DNA of 55,969 bases from an uncultured Pelosinus sp. (GTDB taxonomy: Bacteria; Bacillota; Negativicutes; UMGS1260): the NCBI GenBank assembly GCA_900550105.1, contig URQW01000013.1, positions 1 through 55,969 on the forward strand. Direction: 5' to 3'. Shown here piece after piece: positions 43,392 through 53,065 of this stretch; the first letter of the stretch is position 1, and each line of letters begins with the position of its first letter. The notes under the pieces were generated by a model, which saw nothing but the letters and a program-made list of their open reading frames with translations, was not told where the DNA came from and ran no database searches. The position numbers were made by a program, and so were the translations under genes.

Positions 43392-44623
43392 TGAAAGTAC
43401 TGTTTACCCATGATCATAAGTTTTATAAGGATGAGAAAGGCCTTTACTATTCTGATGGACAGTATCCCTACAGGTTATGGCGGCGCTATCTCGAGGTTTT
43501 CGATGAGATTGTTGTGGCGGCTCGCGTACGCTCTTTAGGAAAAACGGAAGAACGGCAGTATCTTGATTTGTCAAGCGGCCCTAAGGTTCGCTTTGTCGAG
43601 ATTCCTTCGGTGAGCAGTCCGCTGGCCTGGCTGGGGGCGCGGCAGGAGGCTGTGAAACGACTGAGTGATGCATTAGTGCAGTGCGACGGGCTGATTGCCA
43701 GGATCGGTGAGATCAGTCGCTTGGCGGCGCCGCTAGCAAGGAAGCAGAAGAAACCCTGGCTGGCCGAGGTTGTGTATTGTCCCTTTGACGCTCTCTGGAA
43801 TCATGGCTCTTGGCAGGGGAAACTTTATGCTCCCTATGCCTATTGGGCTACACGCCGTATGGTAGAAAAAGCGCCTTATGCCTTGTATGTTACGAAGGAG
43901 TTTTTACAAAGACGCTATCCCTCTTATGGTGAGACTGTGAGCTGTTCCGACGTCCAGTTGGCTGATGAAGCGCCTTATGTGCTAGAACGGCGTCTGCTAC
44001 GGCTGAGTCTTGCAGCGACGCCTGTTAAAAAAATCGGCTTGATCGGGACACTGGCAAATCACATGAAAGGCGTTCATGTGGCCTTACAAGCGCTAAGTTA
44101 TTTAGCGAAAGACCGCGATGATTTTTTATTTCAAGTACTAGGCGGCGGTGATCCGGCGCCTTGGCAAAAGCTGGCTGAACAGTATGGGATCGGCGACCGC
44201 ACCGTTTTCTGCGGTACGCTGCCTCACGGCACAGCTGTCAATGAGTGGTTGGATCAGATTGATCTCTACATTCAGCCTAGTTTTCAAGAGGGACTGCCGC
44301 GGGCTTTGTTGGAGGCTATGGGGCGGGCCTGTCCGGCTCTCGGTTCCACCGCCGGGGGCATCCCCGAGCTTCTGCCGCCTAGCTGTTTGCACAAACCTGG
44401 CGATAGTATGGCTTTAGCGGCGGGAATTGGTGCAGCGCTGGATAATTCAGCCTGGTGCTCGAATCAGGCTAAGCGTAATTTTACCTTGGCGGCGGCGTAT
44501 CGGCCATCAGCGCTTGATCCCTTACGGCAAAATTTTTGGCGGTGTTTTTCGCAGGCTGTATCCAAGGAGGATTTTTTATGTCAATCTCAGCCAAGTCAGT
44601 GGCAAAATGGCTCATCATTCTAG
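43391..44623 (+). CDS. GT-B (family 4 type) glycosyltransferase
   Basis: The 410-residue protein has a C-terminal nucleotide-binding half with IGLIGTLANHMKGVHVALQAL, LFQVLGGGDP-like sequence and IDLYIQPSFQEGLPRALLEAMGRACPALGSTAGGIPELL, the E-x7-E type signature of GT4 enzymes. It probably uses a UDP-, GDP- or CDP-sugar in building the exopolysaccharide. ATG 43391 overlaps the previous stop. Its 3' end overlaps the next gene by about 46 bases, because that gene has a strong ribosome site inside this coding sequence. Confidence 0.85.
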   Translation: MKVLFTHDHKFYKDEKGLYYSDGQYPYRLWRRYLEVFDEIVVAARVRSLGKTEERQYLDLSSGPKVRFVEIPSVSSPLAWLGARQEAVKRLSDALVQCDGLIARIGEISRLAAPLARKQKKPWLAEVVYCPFDALWNHGSWQGKLYAPYAYWATRRMVEKAPYALYVTKEFLQRRYPSYGETVSCSDVQLADEAPYVLERRLLRLSLAATPVKKIGLIGTLANHMKGVHVALQALSYLAKDRDDFLFQVLGGGDPAPWQKLAEQYGIGDRTVFCGTLPHGTAVNEWLDQIDLYIQPSFQEGLPRALLEAMGRACPALGSTAGGIPELLPPSCLHKPGDSMALAAGIGAALDNSAWCSNQAKRNFTLAAAYRPSALDPLRQNFWRCFSQAVSKEDFLCQSQPSQWQNGSSF

Positions 44624-45969
44624 CGATTGGTGCGACCTTTATGGCAGGCTGTACCACCTTGGCGGCTAAGTTATCGCCAGAAGAAGGACAGCTGCGAGCC
44701 GGGCTTGATCAGGATGTAGTCAAAGCACCGCTGCCACTGGTACCATCTGGTGCACTGAATGCGAAGAACTTCGGTGCGTTGGGTGACGGAGTTCATGATG
44801 ATACGGCGGCGCTGCAGCACGCTGTCGATGAGGCGGCAAATGACGGGAAAAGTCTTTGGATTCCGCCGGGGAATTATCTTGTTGACGCCCTAACGTCGCT
44901 TAAGCTGCGCGATCATAGTCGGCTTTATCTGACCGAGCGGACGACGCTGCAGGCTAAGCCAAATAGAGCGGCTTTTTACGTGGTGTTGTCCATTGAAAAT
45001 GTGCAGGATGTAATGGTGTTTGGCGGCACTATCTGTGGCGATAGACAGCGGCATCAGGGAACAGAAGGTCAATGGGGAACTGGTTTGTTTATTTCGGGCA
45101 GCCGACAAGTCCTGGTGCAGGGGATTACCGCCAAGGATTGCTGGGGTGATGGGATTTATATCGGCACAGAAGTTTTTACAGGGCCAGGTACCTGGAAGCA
45201 GCTCAATGCTGTGCCAGAAGACATAATGTTAATGGATGTTATGGCTAGCGGCAATCGCCGTCAGGGAATTTCCCTCATTGCGGGGAGGAATGTGACGCTC
45301 CTACGGCCTGTTTTAACAAGTACGCAAGGGCAGGACCCTGAGGGGGGGCTGGATTTGGAGCCGAATCGGCCGAGCGACAGTTTAGAACATGTTGTCATAA
45401 CCGATCCGATTACGGCCCGAAATGCCGGAGCCGGTATTCAGCTTTTGCTTGGTAATTTAGCTGGAGCGGCTGTACCAGTATCAGTGGAAATTAAAAATCA
45501 CCATGATTTTGGCAGTAAACGCGGCTTGAGTATTGTTGGCAGCGATGAAATTATCGCAGGCAGAGTGCAAGTTGCAGGCGCTCTATGGGAAAATAACAGG
45601 CTGAATGGTCTTAAAATTGAGAATCATGACAGTCGTTCCTATTATATTGATCTTGCCAACATTCATGTTATCAATGCGAATCGGAGCGGTCTGAGGGGGG
45701 CAAATGCTGACGGCGCGGCTATCGCTATTGTCCATAAAACAGGGAATGTTCCGGGAAGAACTGCTTGTATCGGCCGGATTACTCTCACCAATCCTTTGAT
45801 TGAGGAGCAAGGTTCTTTGCGTGTAACAACAGCTCCTTTTTATATTTGGGATTGCCAAGCGGGTTATCAGATTAGGGAGCTTGTGATCGATCATCCGGTC
45901 CTGGGGGGGTTATTACAGGGGATGCCTTATTATGAAAACGTGCTCCCCTTTATTCAAGATCCATCATGA
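44578..45969 (+). CDS. Beta-helix (pectate-lyase-3 type) lipoprotein
   Basis: The 463-residue protein has a signal peptide with lipobox FMAGC (Cys near residue 22). It is followed by the start of a right-handed beta-helix of the pectate-lyase-superfamily type: ALNAKNFGALGDGVHDDTAALQHAVDEAANDGKSLWIPPGNYLV. Further repeats include NVTLLRPVLTSTQGQDPEGGLDLEPNRPSD and a late HVINANRSG. It is probably anchored on the outer surface or periplasmic face and could bind, trim or modify the exopolysaccharide. AAGGAGG (44564-44570) sits seven bases before ATG 44578. Confidence 0.83.
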   Translation: MSISAKSVAKWLIILAIGATFMAGCTTLAAKLSPEEGQLRAGLDQDVVKAPLPLVPSGALNAKNFGALGDGVHDDTAALQHAVDEAANDGKSLWIPPGNYLVDALTSLKLRDHSRLYLTERTTLQAKPNRAAFYVVLSIENVQDVMVFGGTICGDRQRHQGTEGQWGTGLFISGSRQVLVQGITAKDCWGDGIYIGTEVFTGPGTWKQLNAVPEDIMLMDVMASGNRRQGISLIAGRNVTLLRPVLTSTQGQDPEGGLDLEPNRPSDSLEHVVITDPITARNAGAGIQLLLGNLAGAAVPVSVEIKNHHDFGSKRGLSIVGSDEIIAGRVQVAGALWENNRLNGLKIENHDSRSYYIDLANIHVINANRSGLRGANADGAAIAIVHKTGNVPGRTACIGRITLTNPLIEEQGSLRVTTAPFYIWDCQAGYQIRELVIDHPVLGGLLQGMPYYENVLPFIQDPS

Positions 45970-45981
45970 GGAGGACAGTTC

Positions 45982-47346
45982 ATGCGACAGAAATTTCCTT
46001 GTTTGCTAAAGACTTTGGTAGTATTTGTTGACATAGCGCTAATGGCGACAGCTTATTACGGCGCTCCCGTACTATTTGGCAGCGGGACCAAGTCTGCTGC
46101 AACGGCTGTATACCGTGATATGATTCCCTTGCTGCTTGGTGTGACACTGCTGTTGTTTCGAGCTAACGGTCTTTTTGCAACCTTGCGTAAAACCTATAGC
46201 GAAGTGGCCTTGGGACTGGTTATGTCGTTAGGGAATGTAGCGGCAGGAGTGCTGTTATTAAGCTTGTTTTTGCCAGATTTTAACTCCCTACGCTTCTTGT
46301 TTGTGACGGCTCTATTCACACAGTTCGTTGTTTTGACTTTTTGGCGCTATATTTGCTGGCGCTTTGATCAGTCTGGCATGCGGTCTCGCACCTTGCTACT
46401 TTTAGGTTCCGCCGCCGAAAGCGAACGGATTGTCTCACGACTGGCCCTGCAAGGCCATTTACATGATCAGGTCAAGTATGTCTGTCATAATTGGTCTGCT
46501 AGAAAATGGGAGAAGCTCGCTGAGCAAGTCGATGTGATTGTTGCTTGTGCTAGTCTACCGCTTACTGTAAAGGCGCAGGTGATTGCTTTTTGTCAGCGCG
46601 AGAATAAACAAGTTTTTCTTGTTCCTGTCTTTTATGATCTCATTTGTCATCAAGGCTTTCTCGACAAAATAGATGATATTCCCTTTTTTCGTCCTCGTTA
46701 TCTTCAGCCTACGTTAGAGCAGCGCTGTCTTAAACGGATTTTTGATATGGCTTTTTCCGCTGTGGCCCTGTTGTTTCTTTCGCCTCTATTGCTTATTGTT
46801 GCTGCAGCGATTAAATGGGATAGCAAGGGGCCGGTATTTTACGGTCAAATCCGCTGCGGCCGTGATGAAAGACCTTTTATGGTTTATAAGTTTCGCACGA
46901 TGCGCCGTGATGCTGAAGCGGCTAGCGGCCCTGTCATGGCTAGTGAAAAGGATCCGCGGATTACTTTCGTGGGAAGTTTCCTGCGGGCCACGCGCCTTGA
47001 TGAAATTCCTCAGTTTGTCAATGTTCTTTTAGGGCAGATGAGTATTGTAGGGCCGCGGCCAGAGCGCCCCTTTTTTGTGGAAAATTTTAAGCAGGAATTA
47101 TCTGCCTATACTTATCGTCATCGTGTGAAACCGGGAATTACCGGCTTAGCCCAGATTTACGGCAAGTATAATACGACAGCTGGCGATAAGCTCACCTATG
47201 ATTTGTTATATATTCAGAATATGAATCTGTTTACTGACATAAAAATTATGCTGCAAACTTTTCGAGTTCTTGTTTCGAAGCAAAGCACTGAAGGGGTGGC
47301 GGCTAAACCGATACAAGAAGCGGCTTATCGGAGTTGGTCAAATTAA
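45982..47346 (+). CDS. Undecaprenyl-phosphate sugar-1-phosphate transferase (WcaJ/WbaP family)
   Basis: This 454-residue membrane protein has four N-terminal membrane segments and a CoA-binding-like domain (RSRTLLLLGSAAESERIV). Its C-terminal bacterial sugar transferase domain begins KRIFDMAFSAVALLFLSPL, includes PVFYGQIRCGRDERPFMVYKFRTMR and LDEIPQFVNVLLGQMSIVGPRPERP, and ends with GITGLAQIYGKYN. It loads the first sugar phosphate onto the lipid carrier and so starts each repeat unit. GAGGAGG precedes the ATG. The identity of the first sugar cannot be read from the sequence. Confidence 0.93.
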   Translation: MRQKFPCLLKTLVVFVDIALMATAYYGAPVLFGSGTKSAATAVYRDMIPLLLGVTLLLFRANGLFATLRKTYSEVALGLVMSLGNVAAGVLLLSLFLPDFNSLRFLFVTALFTQFVVLTFWRYICWRFDQSGMRSRTLLLLGSAAESERIVSRLALQGHLHDQVKYVCHNWSARKWEKLAEQVDVIVACASLPLTVKAQVIAFCQRENKQVFLVPVFYDLICHQGFLDKIDDIPFFRPRYLQPTLEQRCLKRIFDMAFSAVALLFLSPLLLIVAAAIKWDSKGPVFYGQIRCGRDERPFMVYKFRTMRRDAEAASGPVMASEKDPRITFVGSFLRATRLDEIPQFVNVLLGQMSIVGPRPERPFFVENFKQELSAYTYRHRVKPGITGLAQIYGKYNTTAGDKLTYDLLYIQNMNLFTDIKIMLQTFRVLVSKQSTEGVAAKPIQEAAYRSWSN

Positions 47347-47438
47347 TGTAAGAACCACTAACGGGTCAATTGGGGAAGTGCTAGGCTAAGCGGTTGAAGC
47401 TAGATTGATTCGTCTAATATGAATGAGAAGGTGAAAAA

Positions 47439-48578
47439 ATGGGCGCTAGAAAGCTCCTATATGTGATTACAACAGGCAGTCTTGGCGGGGCGCAGCGTCA
47501 TTTGGCTGATTTGATTTCCTGTCTGCCCGCCTCTTATGAAGTACATGTGGCGCTCGGGCAGAGTGGTTGGCTGGGAGATCGTCTCGCCGCGGCGGGCGCT
47601 AGCTTGCATCTTTTGCCTGAACTTGTGCAGCCGCTGGCAATGAAACAGGATATTCGAACCTTATGGGAATTGAAAAAGTTAATTCAGACGCTTCAGCCTG
47701 ATCTGATTCACTGTCATTCTAGTAAAGCTGGGTTTTTAGGTCGGATAGCTGGACGGTTTTCGGCAACGCCTGTCGTATTTACGGTTCATGGCTGGGCTTT
47801 TACAGAAGGAATTTCTTGGCCGAAACGCCTAATTTACCGTCTGGCGGAGCAGATCGCCGCCGCGGGGACGAGTCGTTTTATTTGTGTGTCTGATTATGAT
47901 CGACAATTGGGGGTTCGGGCGATGCCAGGTTGTCGCCATAAAATGTTGACAATTCATAATGGCGTTGAGGCGCAACGACAGTTGTCGTGTTCGAGTCAGA
48001 ACCAGTCCGGTCAGGTGGCGCGACAGGGTAACGGTCCGGTTCGACTGGTTATGGTCGCCCGTTTTAATCAGCAGAAGGATCAGGCCTTGCTGCTTCAAGC
48101 CTTGGCAAAGCTGTTGAAACGGGAAGTTTTGGCGGAGGTTTCTTTTGTGGGCGATGGGCCGACGCTGCCTGAGGCGACGACTTTGGCGGCAGAGCTTGGC
48201 ATTACCGATCAAGTTCATTTTCTCGGTGCACGTGATGATGTAGTCGCTATTTTGGCGGAACAGGATGTTTTTGTGTTGGCAAGTAAATGGGAGGGGTTTC
48301 CCATTAGTATTTTGGAGGCCATGCGTCAAGGATTGCCTGTAATTGCTTCTGATGTGGGCGGTGTAAAGGAAGCTGTGACTGATCGCGAAACAGGGTTTCT
48401 TACGCCGCGGGGTGATTTGACTGCCTTAGCATCACGTCTTTGGGAGCTGTGTCTCAATCCCAGACTGCGAATTCAGTTTGGTCAGGCTGGGCGGCGGCGC
48501 TATGAACAGGAGTTTACTTTGCCGCTTATGGCAGAAAAGACATTGCAGGTCTATGAACAAGTTTTGCTGGGAAGGTGA
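47439..48578 (+). CDS. Family 4 glycosyltransferase
   Basis: The 379-residue protein has the GT4 layout: LYVITTGSLGGAQRHLADLI at the start, LIHCHSSKAGFLGRIAG around residue 90, and the donor-binding region VFVLASKWEGFPISILEAMRQGLPVIASDVGGVKEAV around residue 285. It should add one of the sugars of the exopolysaccharide unit. AGAAGGTGA precedes the ATG. A 92-base gap separates it from the sugar-phosphate transferase gene; nothing clear is seen in it. Confidence 0.9.
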   Translation: MGARKLLYVITTGSLGGAQRHLADLISCLPASYEVHVALGQSGWLGDRLAAAGASLHLLPELVQPLAMKQDIRTLWELKKLIQTLQPDLIHCHSSKAGFLGRIAGRFSATPVVFTVHGWAFTEGISWPKRLIYRLAEQIAAAGTSRFICVSDYDRQLGVRAMPGCRHKMLTIHNGVEAQRQLSCSSQNQSGQVARQGNGPVRLVMVARFNQQKDQALLLQALAKLLKREVLAEVSFVGDGPTLPEATTLAAELGITDQVHFLGARDDVVAILAEQDVFVLASKWEGFPISILEAMRQGLPVIASDVGGVKEAVTDRETGFLTPRGDLTALASRLWELCLNPRLRIQFGQAGRRRYEQEFTLPLMAEKTLQVYEQVLLGR

Positions 48579-48583
48579 CGCTC

Positions 48584-50002
48584 ATGACAGGATTGGTGAG
48601 CCGCTTTGCCCGCTCTTCTTTGGCCTATCTGATTGGCACCGTTTTTAGCAAGTTAACCGTTTTTTTTCTCATACCATTGTATACGCGCTATATTTCGTCA
48701 GCTGATTATGGGTATTATGATGTGACATTAGCTTACCTTAATTTGTTTACCTCTGTTTTGTTTCTTGATATTTGGGCGACTGTGCTACGCTTTATGTTTG
48801 ATCACAGCGATAAGCGGGGAAAATATTCGGCAGTCAGTAGCGGCCTAGTTATTTTATGGGGGTCTTTCTGTCTCTATGGAGTTTGCGGTGTGTTGCTGTT
48901 TTGTTATTGTGACATCCCTTACCTAGGTTTATTGCTGCTCTATGGCTTCGCCTACTGCTGGCAAAGTTTTTATACGTTTGTGGCCAGAGGATTTGGCGAA
49001 AATACGTTGTTTGCTGTTTCCGGTATGGTAAACAGTTTTATCATGACAGCTGCCAGTGTATTTTTTCTAGCTGTTTTAAAGCTTGACTATGGCAGTTTAT
49101 ATCTGGCCATGCTGCTAGGTTTGATTGGACAACTCTTGCTGCTGGAAAGAAAGCTGGCCCTGCGCCATCATGTGAGCTGGCGCTGCAGTTGCCCCCAGGA
49201 GATTCGGGCGATGCTTGTTTTTGCCTTGCCTCTTTGTTTTAACTCTCTTGGGTATTGGTTTTTGACTGATTATAATCGCACAGTCATCTTTCATAAGCTG
49301 TCGCCTGAGGCGAATGGTCTGTTTTCACTGGCCGGAAAATTTCCGTTGGCCCTTTTACTTGTTTCATTATGTTTTCAATTGGCTTGGCAGGAAACGGCTT
49401 TTGCCAAGAGGGACGCTAGCGGGACTTTTTATAGTAAGGCCGGCGGCTTCTTTTTACTGAGTCTGTTTTGTTGCGGCTCGCTGTGGCTGTCTTTTGTAGC
49501 GTTAGTCTTTCCGGTTCTTGTCGATAGCGCTTATGCAGCAGCCCGGTCTTTGATCCCCTTGTATATGACAGCGATTCTGGCAAGTATCTATAATGGGTTT
49601 TTAGGTACTATTTTTACGGCGCTTAAAGCGACAAAGTTTTTGTTTCTATCAACTTTGTGCGCCTGTATCGTCAATGTGGTTTTACTGCAGACCTTGCTGG
49701 ATTCGCTTGGCGTTATAGTAGCACCCTTAGCCCTTGCCAGTGGTTATCTGACTAGTTCCTTTCTGCGGTTTTGGCGGCTGAAACGGACAATCCGCTATGG
49801 CGATTGGCAAAGAAGTTCTTTGGCGGCCCTCGCCTTATTCGGTCTGTCCGCCTATGTTTTTTTACAGGGAACCTATGAGGCAAGTGGCTGTGTCTTGTTG
49901 GGGCAGCTGGCCCTGTTTTTTTGCCTATTTCGGCGGAAAGTGTTCGGGTTACTGGCAAAAGTCCGGGAGGTTACTTACGGGAATTTGCAAAATTACAAAT
50001 AA
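48584..50002 (+). CDS. Polysaccharide flippase (Wzx/RfbX type)
   Basis: The 472-residue protein is strongly hydrophobic with about twelve or more membrane segments and begins FARSSLAYLIGTVFSKLTVFFLIPLYTRYIS, the characteristic N-terminus of the polysaccharide transporter (PST/MOP) family. It moves the lipid-linked repeat unit across the inner membrane for polymerisation by the Wzy-like protein. GTG 48575 overlaps the previous stop, but ATG 48584 is eight bases after GGGAAGG and is preferred. With it, the locus has all parts of a Wzx/Wzy-dependent pathway. Confidence 0.9.
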   Translation: MTGLVSRFARSSLAYLIGTVFSKLTVFFLIPLYTRYISSADYGYYDVTLAYLNLFTSVLFLDIWATVLRFMFDHSDKRGKYSAVSSGLVILWGSFCLYGVCGVLLFCYCDIPYLGLLLLYGFAYCWQSFYTFVARGFGENTLFAVSGMVNSFIMTAASVFFLAVLKLDYGSLYLAMLLGLIGQLLLLERKLALRHHVSWRCSCPQEIRAMLVFALPLCFNSLGYWFLTDYNRTVIFHKLSPEANGLFSLAGKFPLALLLVSLCFQLAWQETAFAKRDASGTFYSKAGGFFLLSLFCCGSLWLSFVALVFPVLVDSAYAAARSLIPLYMTAILASIYNGFLGTIFTALKATKFLFLSTLCACIVNVVLLQTLLDSLGVIVAPLALASGYLTSSFLRFWRLKRTIRYGDWQRSSLAALALFGLSAYVFLQGTYEASGCVLLGQLALFFCLFRRKVFGLLAKVREVTYGNLQNYK

Positions 50003-50028
50003 TGTAAAATAATAATTTACAAATAATG
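49993..50028 (+). repeat. Direct and inverted repeats upstream of tpsA
   Basis: TTACAAATAATG occurs at 49993-50004 and again at 50017-50028, exactly 24 bases apart (about two helical turns). Between and within them are inverted TTAC/GTAA halves, so the region looks like an operator for a dimeric regulator. The first copy overlaps the end of the flippase gene. Confidence 0.5.
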
Positions 50029-50186
50029 GAAAAAATGTTATGTTTATAGCGTCAGATTTTTTGTAAGCTATGAGGATTTTTTTTACAAAACATGCATACT
50101 TTTTCTTGTCTGGATAATAGTATAAGACGGAAAGTGATGAAGCTTCACTGACCCAATAGGCTAAAGAAAAAAGGAGCGTTAGGTAG

Positions 50187-53027
50187 ATGCAGAGAGCATG
50201 GCGACGTATGTGGGACAAAAATGCTAAGACGGGTGAAAGGAAAGTAGTCCAGTGGCTTATAGCAAGTGCGATTATGACGGCTATGGCTACAGGTTACGCC
50301 AATCCCTCCGGCGGAACCGTCGTAGGAGGAAGCGGTTCGATCAAAGGGGAAGGCACGACCCTTGTTAAGGTCAATCAAAGTTCCAATAAACTGGCGGTCA
50401 ACTGGAATTCCTTTTCCGTCGCTACTGGCGAGAAAGTGCAGTTTAACCAACCATCTAGTCAGGCTATCGCTTTGAATCGCGTAATTGGCTCAGATCCGTC
50501 AGCCATTTTGGGGCAGATTACTGCTGACGGTAAAGTCATTTTAATCAATACGCGCGGCGTTTTATTTGGTAAGGATGCGCAAATCAATGTGGGGGCTTTA
50601 ACGGCTTCGACCAAGGATGTTCAAGTTGCTGATTTTATGAAAGACGCTTACTCGCTTAACGGCGGCGGTGCGGCCATAACGAATCAGGGGACGATTCAAG
50701 CGGCCAATGGTCCAGTAGAACTGTGGGCGGCTGTCGTCAATAATGAAGGAAAAATCCAGGCTTCTGGCGTGACGGCTGCCGACGGCGTGATTCGTTTAGT
50801 TGGCAACTCCGTAAATTTGAAAGCGGGTTCGTCTCTCGCGGCTAGCGGCGATTTGATTTTGAAAGCAGGCGTTGATGGTAGTGGTGTCGGCACAGTGGCT
50901 ATTGATTCCGGGGCCAAAGCTTCCGGTCAAAATGTACTGATTTTTTATAATCCTGTGTCCTACGCTGATGCAGCAACGAAATCTGATACAAGCGGCAATC
51001 CTTATACCAGTCAGGTAAAAGTAGGGCCGGGGGGAACTCTTTCAGCTTATATGCTGGTGAATAATGCCGATAATTTAAAAAGTGTCAGCAGCAATTTGGC
51101 AGGCATTTATGCGTTAAGTCAAAGTGTTGATCTTGGCAGCGGCGCCTTTGTGCCGCTTGGCAATTTTACGGGAGTGTTTGACGGTCAGAATTATAAAATC
51201 AGCAATTTGAAAATTTCGTCTGATGCGGCCAATGTGGGCCTCTTCAGTAGTGCTCAAAATGCCACGCTTCGCAATATAACCCTTGACTCTGTTTCGCTTG
51301 CTGGCGGCGCCGATACGGCTTATCTTGGCAGTCTTGTTGGTGTGGCTTCAGGCAGTTTCATCGATCATGTAACTGTTTCCGGTAAAGTAGCTATTACGGG
51401 CGATACGACAGGGTTTGGTTATGCTTCCGGTATCGTGGGGCGATCTGACAGCGAAACAGTTGTTCAAAATAGTAAGAACTATGCTGATGTGACAGCTACT
51501 GGTATACAGCGTCATGCGTCTGGTGTCGTCGGGATGAACTATGGCGGCAGTACGCTTTTCCATTCGGCAAACTACGGGAAAATTGCATCGCAGGGAGATC
51601 AAAGTTATGCAGGCGGCCTCGTAGCCTATAACTATAACAATAGTATGGTTAGCAAGGTGGCAAACTTTGGTTCCGTAACAGGCGGTGTTTATGACCAGGA
51701 TTATGTGGGCGGTCTTGTAGGTTCTAACTGGGAAGGGGCTACTGTAGAAAATAGTATCAATTTCGGTACTGTGAGCGGCGGTACGAATAGCAATATCGGC
51801 GGTCTGATTGGCGGCAATAAAGCAGGCGTTTTGTTTCAGAGTGCCAATAAGGGTCTTGTCACAGGACAAAGCCGCTATATTGGCGGACTTGTCGGTGTAA
51901 ATTATGGCGAAGGCTTAATTGATAGCAGCGTGAATAAGGGCAATGTATCAGGCGGCAGCAATTCCGATATTGGCGGAGTTGTGGGGCATAATGTGGATAG
52001 TGTGATTGTAAATAGCGCGAACCTTGGCCAAGTGGCTGATAATGCTGACGTAGGTACGCCAGCCGAGCCGCCTCTTTATGATACGAATGTACGAATGGAT
52101 ACGCATATGGGCGGTACGCGCAATTTGGGCGGCCTTGTCGGTTATAGCGAGGGCAGCATTCTCATGAATGACGTCAATTCCGGCGCTGTTACGAGCTCTC
52201 TTGCTTATAGCAATGTAGGCGGTGTTATCGGCTTGAGCGCGGGAGACTTTTTGAGCGGTCTCGGCAATTCGGCGGCGGTGACTGGGACCATGAATAGCAA
52301 TATTGGCGGGATTGCCGGATTTGCCTATGTCAACTCAGCGGTAAGAGATGTAGTCAATTCCGGTGATGTGACGGTTTCCGGTCTAACTACTTATACCCGA
52401 AGCCAAAATTATGGCGCAAACAGCAGCAGCAATGTAGGCGGTATTGTGGGTTGGCTCTATGGTACGACAAACGATGGGCCTTCTACCTTTGTGACAAATG
52501 CTGTGAATACCGGGAAAATTAGCGGCAGCGGCTGGCATCTAGGCGGCATTGCTGGTTTTAACACGAATTACGCAACAATTGCTCAGAGTAGTAATGCCGG
52601 GGCAGTAACAGCTGATTCTCTTTACAGTTACGCTGGCGGGATTGCCGGCGCCAACTGCCAGGCTTCTATTTTTAATAGTACCAATAGCGGCGCTATTACG
52701 AATCAGGCCGATTACAGCTACGCTGGCGGCATTGCTGGCACTAACTGGTCTAATGCTGTCATTGATGGCACAATCAATAGTGGCACAGTGAAGGATTTGG
52801 GAAATGGCGGTAACGCTGGCGGCATCGCTGGTGCCAATGGTGATGGGAGTGTGGTATCGTACTCCTTGAATACTGGGACGGTAAAAGGCGGTCAGGGCGC
52901 GTGGAGCCGGACTGGCGGTGTGGTTGCCTGGGATTACTTTTCGAAAGTGAAAAGCTGTTATAATTGGGCGCCTATAACCGCCAGCGGCGGTGCTATCGGC
53001 AAGATTGTGGGCCAAGAACAGCACTAA
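50187..53027 (+). CDS. Two-partner secretion exoprotein (TpsA) with haemagglutination domain and GLUG repeats
   Basis: The 946-residue protein has an extended signal peptide (long basic N-region, hydrophobic VVQWLIASAIMTAMATGYA, cleavage near residue 38). Next is a TPS haemagglutination activity domain (about 40-170: LAVNWNSFSVATGEKVQFNQPSSQAIALNRV, ILGQITADGKVILINTRGVLFG). After about residue 330 there are many GLUG-like repeats (GGLVGxN, GGIAGxN). It would be exported by the Sec system, then by TpsB, and lie on the cell surface as an adhesin. The likely TpsB is encoded 12 kb upstream, on the other side of the exopolysaccharide genes. AAGGAG lies ten bases before ATG. Confidence 0.9.
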   Translation: MQRAWRRMWDKNAKTGERKVVQWLIASAIMTAMATGYANPSGGTVVGGSGSIKGEGTTLVKVNQSSNKLAVNWNSFSVATGEKVQFNQPSSQAIALNRVIGSDPSAILGQITADGKVILINTRGVLFGKDAQINVGALTASTKDVQVADFMKDAYSLNGGGAAITNQGTIQAANGPVELWAAVVNNEGKIQASGVTAADGVIRLVGNSVNLKAGSSLAASGDLILKAGVDGSGVGTVAIDSGAKASGQNVLIFYNPVSYADAATKSDTSGNPYTSQVKVGPGGTLSAYMLVNNADNLKSVSSNLAGIYALSQSVDLGSGAFVPLGNFTGVFDGQNYKISNLKISSDAANVGLFSSAQNATLRNITLDSVSLAGGADTAYLGSLVGVASGSFIDHVTVSGKVAITGDTTGFGYASGIVGRSDSETVVQNSKNYADVTATGIQRHASGVVGMNYGGSTLFHSANYGKIASQGDQSYAGGLVAYNYNNSMVSKVANFGSVTGGVYDQDYVGGLVGSNWEGATVENSINFGTVSGGTNSNIGGLIGGNKAGVLFQSANKGLVTGQSRYIGGLVGVNYGEGLIDSSVNKGNVSGGSNSDIGGVVGHNVDSVIVNSANLGQVADNADVGTPAEPPLYDTNVRMDTHMGGTRNLGGLVGYSEGSILMNDVNSGAVTSSLAYSNVGGVIGLSAGDFLSGLGNSAAVTGTMNSNIGGIAGFAYVNSAVRDVVNSGDVTVSGLTTYTRSQNYGANSSSNVGGIVGWLYGTTNDGPSTFVTNAVNTGKISGSGWHLGGIAGFNTNYATIAQSSNAGAVTADSLYSYAGGIAGANCQASIFNSTNSGAITNQADYSYAGGIAGTNWSNAVIDGTINSGTVKDLGNGGNAGGIAGANGDGSVVSYSLNTGTVKGGQGAWSRTGGVVAWDYFSKVKSCYNWAPITASGGAIGKIVGQEQH

Positions 53028-53065
53028 ATTTTGTTGCCCCAGTTCTTTATGGGAAGTTTGTTACG

